A stretch of DNA of 45,427 nt, from assembly GCA_023129715.1 (NCBI GenBank), contig JAGMBO010000011.1, forward strand, positions 1 to 45,427, given 5' to 3'. The notes below the pieces were generated by a model. The model worked only from the letters and a program-made list of their open reading frames with translations. It searched no databases and had not been told where the DNA came from. The translations under genes and the position numbers were made by a program. The DNA is from Candidatus Eiseniibacteriota bacterium. GTDB lineage: Bacteria; Eisenbacteria; RBG-16-71-46; CAIMUX01; WJJG01. Below are positions 8,037 through 15,636 of the stretch, one piece after another (within the stretch, counting starts at the first letter, position 1; the number at the start of each line of letters is the position of its first letter).

Positions 8037-9200
8037 CTACAGCGCCTCCTGGACGATCTCCGTGATCTCCTTGACCTCCATGACTCTGTCATATTCCAGG
8101 ATCAACCTGCTCTCCTCGAAATTGCTGATGCAATATGGGCAGGAAGTGACAAGCACCTCGGCGTGCACCGCATGCGCCTGTTCCACTCTGAGATTGGAGA
8201 ATCGTTCACTCTTTGGCGTTTCCATCCAAATCCTGCCGCCGCCTCCGCCGCAACAGAGGCTGTTGTCACGACAATCCGGCATCTCGATCAGTTCCAAGCC
8301 AGGTACCTTCCTCAAGAGCTCTCTGGGTTCGTCATAGATGCCGTTGTGCCGCCCCAGGTAGCACGGGTCGTGATACGTCACTTTCTTCTCATATGCCCCG
8401 GTGAGTTCGAGCCTTCCTTCGTTGATAAGCTCGAGCAGATACTGGGAGACATGAACGACCTCCAAGTGCACCATGAACTCGGGATACTCGTTCACAAAGG
8501 TGTGGTAGCAATGAGGGGAAGATACCAGTATCTTTCTGACCCCACGATCGACGAAGGTTTTGATGTTTTCCCTGGCCAGGGTCTTGAATACATCCTCAGC
8601 GCCGGTTTTGCGGATGCTTTCGCCGCAGCAATTCTCCTGGGTTCCCAGGATCCCGAACTCTACTCCGGCCTTGTTGAGGATGTTGGCGGTGGCGACAGCC
8701 GCCTTCCTCAGCCTTGGGTCGTAGCTGAAGTAACAGCCGACGAAATACAGAACGTCCATGCCTTCAGCAAAGGGTTTCACCGGCAGGCCGCGCGCCCAAT
8801 CAGCCCGGGCGTTGCGTTCTTCACTCAAGGGGTTACCATGAGAACGAAGGCTTCCCGCGGCGGTGTGAGCCGGACGAGCGGAAGCAGGGAAGACGCCATA
8901 TTGGGAGGCGATCCTGCGCAAAGATACCCCGAGCTCAATCTGTTCCACTCCGCGGGGGCATTCCCGAAGGCAGGTGCCGCAGGTCGTGCAACGCCAAATG
9001 TCTTCGCTCTCGATCTCCGTCAGACCGAAGGCAGCCTCGCGGATGATCTTGCGGATGCTGAAGCTCCTGACCCGATTCCAGGGACAGACGACATCGCACT
9101 TGCCGCACTGATAGCATAGTTTGAAGACATCGCCACCGGCCGCTTTGACCTCAGCAATGACTTCCTTGAACGGGGTTACTGCTTCCACTGCTCTGATCAA
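8037..9200 (-). CDS. bamD: BamD-like HdrD/HdrBC-type iron-sulfur protein with two CCG domains
   Basis: A 387-residue heterodisulfide-reductase-D-like subunit. The N terminus holds two [4Fe-4S] motifs, CYQCGKCDVVCP (Cys 29, 32, 35, 39) and CTTCGTCLRECP (about residue 72). Two CCG domains follow: the first has GCYFSYDP and ENCCGES, the second DPCYLGRHNG and SLCCGGGGG. In HdrB, CCG domains hold non-cubane clusters at the disulfide site; in BamD they are thought to carry Zn and Fe-S centres. The start is a TTG (9198-9200) with GAGG 7 nt upstream; a GTG three codons in is an alternative. It follows bamC by 23 nt. It most likely links the BamBC catalytic unit to BamE. Confidence 0.87.
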   Translation of the reverse strand: MIRAVEAVTPFKEVIAEVKAAGGDVFKLCYQCGKCDVVCPWNRVRSFSIRKIIREAAFGLTEIESEDIWRCTTCGTCLRECPRGVEQIELGVSLRRIASQYGVFPASARPAHTAAGSLRSHGNPLSEERNARADWARGLPVKPFAEGMDVLYFVGCYFSYDPRLRKAAVATANILNKAGVEFGILGTQENCCGESIRKTGAEDVFKTLARENIKTFVDRGVRKILVSSPHCYHTFVNEYPEFMVHLEVVHVSQYLLELINEGRLELTGAYEKKVTYHDPCYLGRHNGIYDEPRELLRKVPGLELIEMPDCRDNSLCCGGGGGRIWMETPKSERFSNLRVEQAHAVHAEVLVTSCPYCISNFEESRLILEYDRVMEVKEITEIVQEAL

Positions 9201-9223
9201 TCCCTTGCCTCGCCTCGGTGCTG

Positions 9224-9769
9224 CTAGCCCTTCCTCGACATTCGGGCAGCTGTATCCAATAGCTTCTGCCAGCCATGTTTGCTCGCCATGGCTTCCAGCC
9301 CGATCTCAATCTCCTCCTGTGCCTCTTCCTCCTCTACTTCCTCTTCCCGCTCTTCGTATATCAGGGCATCAGCCAGGCACCACTGAACACACATCGGTTC
9401 TGATAGGGGCGGCTCGGATTCGCACATGTCGCACTTCAGGGGGAGGCCGGAATCGGGTTCTTTGAACACGTCCCTGGATGGACAGGAAGCCCTGCAGAAG
9501 GAACACTCGTCGTATTCCTTCCCGTCAATCGTGTACTTGTCCCTGCCCGCACACTCGGCAGCAGCATACTCGCCCGCGTAAACGGGGACGTAGATGTCTC
9601 GTAGGGGATCATGAACCACTCGAATACGCGCCCTCCGCGGATTGTTGCTGCTATATTGGGGTGCAGCGTGAAAAGCGGAGCAGATGAGCTCGCATGCGCG
9701 GCATCCATTGCATTTGTCAACGTCAATCTTGATGGTCTTGACGATCTTCTTCCTCTGCTCACCCTTCAA
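9224..9769 (-). CDS. bamC: BamC-like ferredoxin subunit of class II benzoyl-CoA reductase
   Basis: A 181-residue ferredoxin-type subunit (HybA/DmsB-like) that would hand electrons to BamB. Cysteine groups are CNGCRACELIC (residues about 20-30), CSFCRASCP (about 88-96) and CDMCESEPP followed by MCVQWC (about 112-130), enough for about three [4Fe-4S] clusters. The C terminus carries an acidic stretch rich in Glu (about 140-157), which is uncommon for the fold. It begins 17 nt after the bamB stop and lies 23 nt before bamD, so it is part of the same transcript. BamB and BamC form the (BC)2 catalytic unit in Geobacter. Confidence 0.87.
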   Translation of the reverse strand: MKGEQRKKIVKTIKIDVDKCNGCRACELICSAFHAAPQYSSNNPRRARIRVVHDPLRDIYVPVYAGEYAAAECAGRDKYTIDGKEYDECSFCRASCPSRDVFKEPDSGLPLKCDMCESEPPLSEPMCVQWCLADALIYEEREEEVEEEEAQEEIEIGLEAMASKHGWQKLLDTAARMSRKG

Positions 9770-9786
9770 GGTTGGCTTCCTCCGCT

Positions 9787-11793
9787 CTAAGTTTCCTCTT
9801 CTTGCCCGGAAGTCTCTCTGGAAGGAGCGTCTTCACCATCCGCCAAGATTCCCCTCTTCAGGAAGTCCGCGGCTACGTAACCCAGGGACAGTTCGCGCAA
9901 GGACTCTCGAGTCGGAATACCTTGCTCGTTCCACCCCTTGAATCTGTAGTACGTATCGATGAGCTCGGTTTCGAGTTCGGGAAATCTTTTCTTCCAATGG
10001 TCCGCAGGCGGCTTCTCGTCCTTTCTCCTCATACCTCTCCTGATGTTCACGGCTCGAACCAGATTGCGGTTTCTCCTGGCGATTTGCTTGAGGCCTTCTT
10101 CATCCAGATCGATCCCGGTCGCTGCGGAAATCAGGGTCGGCAAGTTGTGTATGTGATACGGAGGCTTCAGAGGAAAGGACGACAGGCCTGCGCACATCCC
10201 GGTGGCGTCATCGATGTAGTGCATCATTTCTTGCCAGTCGACAATTTCGCAGGTTGCGTCAACGCCCGGGTAATGGGGAATGGAGTGTTCTCCGCGCGGC
10301 TCCCAGTCCAGGAAGTGCTGTTTGATCTTCTCGTTGGGAACCTGAATCCAGTCCTTTGCGAATTCCTCTCTTTCCTCTCTCGTCACAAAGGGTGCCTGGG
10401 GGAAATTCCCCTCAATCTGGGTGATGTTGATCTTCTCGCCGGTGGAATACATGAGGAAGTAGATGGGATTCAGCATGCTGAGTTTGAGCGGAAGCTGCTC
10501 GTGTTTCTTGATGTTGTTGTGAGCATATTCTTCCGCGCCGTTGCCGATTTGCTCGGCGGCCCAATGGGTGCCATTGGCGAGGATATCGCCGATCCCTTCT
10601 CGCCGGACGATTCGGTCCAGCAACCAGTAGAATCTCCCCTCGTTGTCGGAAGGCATTCCCGGGAAATGCTGGTCCGTCAAGATGCCGGCTTCGTACAGCT
10701 CGAGGGCGAAGGCCATGACTTGCGGGGCCGAGAATGCATCCACGCCATACTCGGTGGCGCGTTGAGCGATACTCAAACCGAATTCCAGATCCGACATGGC
10801 CGCCATGGTATACGTGAGCTTGGAGAAGCATTTCATCATGTAGGTTGGAAGCCCTGGGACGGAAATGGTTGCCGCGCATTTCATCGGGCAGTTGTGGCAA
10901 CTGATGAGCCGGGTCCGCATGCTCTCCATGGTCCCGGTCCACTGCTCCGCGACTTCCTTGGTCCAGAAGCCCTTTCTGCGGACGCGGGAATTCCCCCAGG
11001 CGAAGTTCTCGGTGTGCCACTTCTCATCATGGATTACCATCTCTTGGGGCGAGCCGAGCCCCGCCAGAATGGGCATGACTCCCGGGATGGGGTTCTCTCT
11101 TCGGACTTTGATGTACTCCAGCACTTCGTTGCAGAGCGCCATGAACTCTTCCGGCCGGGCGATGAAGATGTCCTTGCTTCCGCGGACAGCGATTGCCTTT
11201 AGGCCTTTGTCTCCCATCACGGCGCCGATTCCGCCGCGGCTGGCGCTGGATTTGCCCTGCTCGATGGAAGCGAAATAGACCCGGTTCTCGCCGGCTGTGC
11301 CAATCGCAGACACCTGGGCGTTCGGCTCCTTCAACTCCGCTCTTATGAGTTCTGCGGTTTCAGTAGTGCCCTTGCCCTGCAAGTGAGAGGCATCCCGTAT
11401 TTCTACTTTGTCGTCGTTGATCCAAAGATAGACCAGATCGGAGGACTTGCCGCGAATGATCACTTTGTCGTAACCGGCATACTTCAATTCCGGCGCCCAA
11501 AACCCGCCCATCATGGAAAAGGCCATCAACTGTGTCTGAGGAGAGATGGTAGAGACGATGGTGCGATTGCAGCCGACGGCGGGTGTGCCGACCAGGAGAC
11601 CGGTGCTGAAGATGAGGAGATTGTCGGGAGAAAAGGGCTCAACGTCAGGAGGGACCCTGTCCCACAGAATCTTGGCGTTCGTGCCCAGCCCCCCCAGATA
11701 CAATTCGGTGAGCCTTGGGTCCGTTGCCACCCTCTCGATGTTTCCTCTGGTAAGATCGACTTCCAGATTGAACCCTGTCTCCGCGTACCTCAT
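9787..11793 (-). CDS. bamB: BamB-like tungsten enzyme, catalytic subunit of class II benzoyl-CoA reductase
   Basis: Aldehyde:ferredoxin oxidoreductase-family protein of 668 residues; Geobacter BamB, as I recall, is about 653. It starts MRYAETGF, and the first 200 residues (LYLGGLGTNAKILWDRVPP, GCNRTIVSTISPQT, SMMGGFWAPELKYAGYDK, SSASRGGIGAVMGDKGLK) read like BamB rather than generic AORs. Counting from this start, His260 (EKWHTENF) and Cys322 (MMKCFSK) fall at the numbers reported for the BamB active site. The cluster ligands CHNCPMKC are at 299-306. BamB reduces benzoyl-CoA to cyclohexa-1,5-diene-1-carboxyl-CoA at a tungsten bis-pterin site, without ATP hydrolysis; the reverse direction is also possible. 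The ATG at 11793 is chosen over a frame opening at 11844 because AAAGGAGG sits 7 nt upstream. It is the first structural gene, 85 nt after the TetR gene. Confidence 0.92.
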   Translation of the reverse strand: MRYAETGFNLEVDLTRGNIERVATDPRLTELYLGGLGTNAKILWDRVPPDVEPFSPDNLLIFSTGLLVGTPAVGCNRTIVSTISPQTQLMAFSMMGGFWAPELKYAGYDKVIIRGKSSDLVYLWINDDKVEIRDASHLQGKGTTETAELIRAELKEPNAQVSAIGTAGENRVYFASIEQGKSSASRGGIGAVMGDKGLKAIAVRGSKDIFIARPEEFMALCNEVLEYIKVRRENPIPGVMPILAGLGSPQEMVIHDEKWHTENFAWGNSRVRRKGFWTKEVAEQWTGTMESMRTRLISCHNCPMKCAATISVPGLPTYMMKCFSKLTYTMAAMSDLEFGLSIAQRATEYGVDAFSAPQVMAFALELYEAGILTDQHFPGMPSDNEGRFYWLLDRIVRREGIGDILANGTHWAAEQIGNGAEEYAHNNIKKHEQLPLKLSMLNPIYFLMYSTGEKINITQIEGNFPQAPFVTREEREEFAKDWIQVPNEKIKQHFLDWEPRGEHSIPHYPGVDATCEIVDWQEMMHYIDDATGMCAGLSSFPLKPPYHIHNLPTLISAATGIDLDEEGLKQIARRNRNLVRAVNIRRGMRRKDEKPPADHWKKRFPELETELIDTYYRFKGWNEQGIPTRESLRELSLGYVAADFLKRGILADGEDAPSRETSGQEEET

Positions 11794-11833
11794 TGTTCCC
11801 CCTCCTTTATTGCCTGAATCCGCCTTGCGGGAC

Positions 11834-11855
11834 GGTCTCAGCAAGAAAGGAGACC
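11834..11855 (-). repeat. Small inverted repeat between tetR and bamB
   Basis: GGTCTC and GAGACC flank a 10-nt loop in the 85-nt gap between the TetR stop and the bamB start. It is followed by no T-run and is too weak for a terminator. It could be a small leader hairpin or an operator half-pair. Confidence 0.3.
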
Positions 11856-11878
11856 AGAAAGCGATTCCGGTCTAAGCG

Positions 11879-12517
11879 TTACCTCGGTCTTATGCCGTCG
11901 ATGAAGATGCCGCTGAGCTGCTCCTCCAGTCTCTTCAGGTCGCCGTGACGGCGCGGATTGAACCACATGTATACCCAATTGAGCATGCCGAACAGTGCCA
12001 GGGCAGCCAGGTTGCTGTCCAACTGCTGCTGGGATCCTTCGCAAAGCTCATCAATTATCTCTCTCGTGATCAGGTAATACTCCCGTCGTCTCTCCAGCAC
12101 CTTCTCATAGGCGTCGCCCTTGAGGGATTCCAGCTCCCGGGCACATACCTTGAGTTCTGGCAGGTGTCTGAGAAAATGACCGAGATGGTTTTCCACAACA
12201 AGACGAATGCGTGCTTCAGCGGATTCCTGACTGCCAGCATCAAGGCGGTCCTTGAGATTCTTCACCAGTGAATCAAAGGTGTAGAACTGTATGAGGTAAA
12301 GAACCTCTTCTTTGGATTTGAAGTAGTAGTAAAGCCCCGCAATGCTCATGCCCGCCCGGGACGCGATCTTCCGCATGGAAGCCCGATCATATCCTTCGTC
12401 TGCGATTACCTGAGCGGCGGTGGTAAGGACCGCTGCAAAACGTTCGTCGTACTGAGGGGTTCGTCCGCCATCGCCCGGAACCGGAAAACCTATGCCTGGG
12501 ACCTCTGCTTTCTTCAC
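11879..12517 (-). CDS. TetR-family transcriptional regulator of the bam operon
   Basis: A TetR-type repressor of 212 residues. The DNA-binding helix-turn-helix is clear near residues 27-70 (AAQVIADEGYDRASMRKIASRAG, then AGLYYYFKSKEEVLY written in parts), and the remaining helical domain would sense a small ligand, plausibly an aromatic acyl-CoA. I start it at the GTG at 12517: AGGGGG lies 6 nt upstream, and the promoter -10 box (12553-12558) puts the transcript start near 12546, downstream of the GTG at 12550 that would give a longer protein. It lies directly upstream of bamB in the same direction, so it may be the first gene of the operon and control itself together with the Bam genes. A palindromic site in its promoter supports autoregulation. 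The ligand is inference. Confidence 0.85.
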   Translation of the reverse strand: MKKAEVPGIGFPVPGDGGRTPQYDERFAAVLTTAAQVIADEGYDRASMRKIASRAGMSIAGLYYYFKSKEEVLYLIQFYTFDSLVKNLKDRLDAGSQESAEARIRLVVENHLGHFLRHLPELKVCARELESLKGDAYEKVLERRREYYLITREIIDELCEGSQQQLDSNLAALALFGMLNWVYMWFNPRRHGDLKRLEEQLSGIFIDGIRPR

Positions 12518-12552
12518 CAACTGCCCCCTGGCTGCTTGTCGAACGATCACTC

Positions 12553-12582
12553 AGTATAGTTATCGAACGCTCGTTCGGGCAA
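12553..12582 (-). promoter_or_regulatory. Sigma-70-type promoter for tetR-bam
   Basis: On the minus strand the -35 is TTGCCC (12582-12577) and the -10 is TATACT (12558-12553), with an 18-nt spacer. The -10 matches the consensus at 5 of 6 and the -35 at 4 of 6 positions. The expected start of transcription is close to 12546, about 30 nt before the chosen GTG of the regulator. Confidence 0.6.
12564..12577. promoter_or_regulatory. Palindromic operator in the tetR-bam promoter spacer
   Basis: CGAACG-CT-CGTTCG, a perfect 6+6 inverted repeat with a 2-nt centre, fills the space between the -35 and -10 boxes. TetR-family regulators commonly bind such palindromes and block RNA polymerase. A further CGAACG half-site lies at 12540-12545 and a partial copy ending CGCTCGTTCG at 12841-12850. 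Confidence 0.6.
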
Positions 12583-12978
12583 GCGAAAAGCATCTCTGAC
12601 TCGAGCGTGGGGCTGCCGAGAGCTATCACCATTCATTCTAAGGAGTTGACTCACTCCACTTGCCTCGGGAGCCACATTGTGACCTCCCCCTCTGGGACTG
12701 GATCAGTGGCAAGATCAGCTCGGGCACACGGGTCCGCCCGGATTCCCTGGAGAGTTTGTCTGTGGCTCCCGAAGCTCGCTCTCGGGCTCCGCAGAGCGCC
12801 CGGCGCGCGGGATGCGAACGCTCCGGGTAGCTCCTCGCGACGCTCGTTCGGAGGAGGTCTGCTGCTGGAGTTCTGCCACGGATTCTGACGGGACACGGCG
12901 GGAAGCACTAGACAGAACAGGAACGCCGGATTCGGGCAGCGCTCAACACGCAGAATCCGTGGCCTTCGCGGGACGATA
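12583..12978. other. Gene-poor gap between the bam promoter and the PHP-protein gene
   Basis: About 400 nt with no believable gene. Open frames here lack ribosome sites and recognisable protein features. Apart from the partial operator-like match at 12841-12850 I see no structured element. Because the PHP-protein gene ends at 12979 on the minus strand, its transcript would run through this stretch toward the bam promoter; I found no good terminator. Confidence 0.5.
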
Positions 12979-15270
12979 CTATCGCAGAACCACAAGGCGT
13001 GTCCGCAGTGGTGCATCCCCCGTCGTCCGCCATGTCCCCGATGGATCTCGTGACAGCAGGCGGACCCAGTAGCATCCGCTGGGAACCGGCCGACCCAAGG
13101 GATCCCGGCCATCCCAGGTGATGCCGGTGAGCCCCGGGTGTGGGGCTCCCGAACCCCTGGAGGAGGTGAACTCGGTGCGGAAAACGCGCCGACCGGTGAG
13201 ATCGAGGACCTCAAGGGCGACCGGAGTGATCCCCGGTGGGTTCAACCTGAAGGTCACTGGGCTCCTCGCCGGGTTCGGCCACATCTCGAGCTGCAGAGCG
13301 AGGCCGAGATCCCGCCCGTCATCCGATCGCCGTCCCGGCGTGTTCTCATCGAGGCCTGAGGGGCCCGCGATCACGAAGAAGCAGGAACACTCCGGGCAAC
13401 AGCAAGATGTGTTTCCCCCACGGTCCGTTGCCGTCACCCGCCACCAGTAGGATTGGTCGGGGTCCAGAGGCGAGAGGATCACATACTCACTTTGCTGCGT
13501 GACCACTGACTGAACGATCTCGTTGAGCAGGCTGTCGGCCGCAAACTCGAACGTATACTGGATCCGATCACCATCCTCCGGGTCCACTGCATCCTTCCAG
13601 TCGAACTGGATCGGGTCAGCCACATCAAGCGTCTCGTGCGCTGCCGGGCAGTGCAGAGTGAACGCGTCGGGGGGGAGAACGAAGAATGCTCGATAGACGC
13701 CGCGGGCCGCATCCAGCCTCTGCAGAACCTGCTGGTGCTGTTCCTCGCTATTCCAGTGATCGCGGATCTCCACGAAGTCCTCGAGCGAATCGATCCAATC
13801 TAGGAAGTATCCTGCCGCACCCGTCTCGCGAACCGGTGAGCCATCGAGATGGACGGAGACGGCAGCCGTGTGCGCGAAGAGCGCTGGGTCAGCCGCATGC
13901 CACAGATCCGTCTCGCCGGTCACCCGCAGGGCAATCCAGGAACTCCTCTCCAGAGCCAACTGGACGGTAGTGTCCAGGACGGTTCCCTCCGTGTCCCCAG
14001 GCAAGCCTACCTTCAGGGCGTCGTTGCCATTGCAGATAATCGTCGCCGTCTGCAGCGGGAGCACCGATTTGACGCAGAAACCGATGTCGACGATTGCCGT
14101 CGGACTCTCGATCGCAAGCGTATCTCCACTCACGACACCATTGACCGAGAAGGAAGGGATCAGGGGGTAGTTGGTGACGAAGCTGTGTCCGGCTTTGAAC
14201 CCCTCCACCCAGCGGGCATGATCATGGTCCGTGCCCGGTTCTTCCTTCACGTATGCGCGGTAGCCTCCCGCCGGCAGATTCCAATACGCAGCCACGCACG
14301 CATCGGTGGAACCACCAGGCGGGACATCGAACCCGCAGCTGAGCAGCCGGTACCAGTCGTCGAGATAGACGTCGGGATCGTTGGAATAGATGGCGATATC
14401 GATTCCATCCAGATAATCCAAGGCCCCGAGGACGGGCAGCTCCCGCCCGAGGCCGCTGGCGGGCCACCCGCCGTCGTCGAAGAAATCCGCGCCCGTCCGG
14501 GGATGCGTCAAGATCATTGCCTCGTCCCACTGAGGATCCCAGCTTTCCCGCAGGTCGCTCAGCATCGGGGAGGCAGCCTCAGGGTACCAGCAGCAGCCGA
14601 AGCCGATCAGCTCCTTCAAGCCCAGCAGGGAGACGTGCCCCAACGCGTCATTGCGATACTCGGTCGAGAAGTAGATCGTAGCCTCCGGTGTGCTGACCTC
14701 GTGGGGGCCGCCGGTGAACTCGTGGCCTTGGTCCATCGCCCAGATCTGGGCAAGATCCTCGCAGCGGGCGATGAGCTGCAATCCGGCAGGGGACACCGGG
14801 TAGTCCACCGGCTCGTGTTGCGTGTGGACATGACTGTCCCCCGAGTACCACCCCTCGCTGCGCAGGTCGAAGGCGTGTTCAAGAGTGATCGTGAGCAGTG
14901 TATCATTCTGGATGTTGGGCGTGAGCGCAACGGGACGCCATTCGAACCCCCGCCCGACCACGATGTTGGTGACACCCGCAGGCACGTTCATCACGAACGA
15001 TCCCGCGGTGTAGAAGTAGCCCCTCAGCCTCCCATGACTCATCAGTGCGGAATCGGGATAGCCCGGAAAGCGCCTGTGTTCCGCGTCCCAGACATGGATC
15101 CGGGCCGGAATGGGAACTCCAAGAATGTCGACAACCTGGACTTCAACCTCAATCGCCTTGGCGGCTGTCGCCAGTAGCGATGTGGAGAGAAGCACAAGAA
15201 ACAGGGGCAGCCAGACGGGACGGACATTCTCATGGTGTAGCCAATGGCGTAACATGGGCGGGCAGTACAT
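12979..15270 (-). CDS. Secreted PHP/CehA-type metallohydrolase with FlgD-like C-terminal module
   Basis: An exported protein of about 763 residues. After a signal segment (WLPLFLVLLSTSLLATAAKA) comes a beta-rich domain, then a PHP-type domain starting with SGDSHVHTQH near residue 142, as in the CehA/McbA family of metal-dependent phosphoesterase-like hydrolases. Further metal-ligand candidates are TDHDHARW and the late PHP histidines. A fibronectin-III-like segment follows (QYTFEFAADS to YWWRVTATDRGG) with a cysteine cluster SCCCPECSCFF. The last 95 residues are a FlgD-like module (EMWPNPARSPVTF, ITWDGRDPLGRPVPSG). The ATG at 15270 is chosen since GGAG lies 7 nt upstream; the ATG two codons earlier is too close to it. 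Family members cleave varied esters or carbamates, so the substrate is open. Confidence 0.75.
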   Translation of the reverse strand: MYCPPMLRHWLHHENVRPVWLPLFLVLLSTSLLATAAKAIEVEVQVVDILGVPIPARIHVWDAEHRRFPGYPDSALMSHGRLRGYFYTAGSFVMNVPAGVTNIVVGRGFEWRPVALTPNIQNDTLLTITLEHAFDLRSEGWYSGDSHVHTQHEPVDYPVSPAGLQLIARCEDLAQIWAMDQGHEFTGGPHEVSTPEATIYFSTEYRNDALGHVSLLGLKELIGFGCCWYPEAASPMLSDLRESWDPQWDEAMILTHPRTGADFFDDGGWPASGLGRELPVLGALDYLDGIDIAIYSNDPDVYLDDWYRLLSCGFDVPPGGSTDACVAAYWNLPAGGYRAYVKEEPGTDHDHARWVEGFKAGHSFVTNYPLIPSFSVNGVVSGDTLAIESPTAIVDIGFCVKSVLPLQTATIICNGNDALKVGLPGDTEGTVLDTTVQLALERSSWIALRVTGETDLWHAADPALFAHTAAVSVHLDGSPVRETGAAGYFLDWIDSLEDFVEIRDHWNSEEQHQQVLQRLDAARGVYRAFFVLPPDAFTLHCPAAHETLDVADPIQFDWKDAVDPEDGDRIQYTFEFAADSLLNEIVQSVVTQQSEYVILSPLDPDQSYWWRVTATDRGGNTSCCCPECSCFFVIAGPSGLDENTPGRRSDDGRDLGLALQLEMWPNPARSPVTFRLNPPGITPVALEVLDLTGRRVFRTEFTSSRGSGAPHPGLTGITWDGRDPLGRPVPSGCYWVRLLSRDPSGTWRTTGDAPLRTRLVVLR

Positions 15271-15636
15271 GAACATACTCCTTCCAGAACCATCACTTGC
15301 GCTCCCTAATCAGTCTGGGGAAGCAACACATTCGCATGCTCTTGTAAGAGCCAATCGAGCATAAGGCAATCTTCGGGATGTGTCCAGAGAACATTGGGGC
15401 CGGGTCGTAGAGATGCCAGAACTGGTGATTGCAGCGGCAGATGGGATCGTCCTGGTACAGGTACAGCTTTTCAACTACACTTCCTGCGAGATCAGCAGAC
15501 GACTGTCAGCGACCCGCGCAAGAGGATGCCAGGATCCCCGGAATTGGTGTCCCGGCCGGAGCGTGTCCGTGAGAGGTCCGCGCGTACAGGCAAGGGGGTG
15601 GCCCGCCAGGCCGCCACCCTGTATCAAGGACTTGCG
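15271..15636. other. Divergent intergenic region
   Basis: This 366-nt stretch separates two secreted-protein genes that are read apart from each other. For the left gene a weak minus-strand promoter can be drawn (TTGCCT, 17 nt, TACAAG, within about 15330-15365). I found no convincing promoter for the right gene and no small gene with a ribosome site. Confidence 0.35.

Noticed and set aside
4088-9200. The HdrD/HdrA/MvhD-like genes as a methanogen-type heterodisulfide reductase
   Set aside because: The HdrA-like protein is the doubled BamE form and the set sits directly after bamB and bamC; nothing else in the window is archaeal.
13849-15177. Long antisense open frames over the secreted-protein genes (here, and for example 17318-18880, 26262-27011 and 30773-31489)
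   Set aside because: They mirror high-GC coding regions on the other strand, lack ribosome sites and show no domain pattern, whereas the sense frames have signal peptides and clear motifs.
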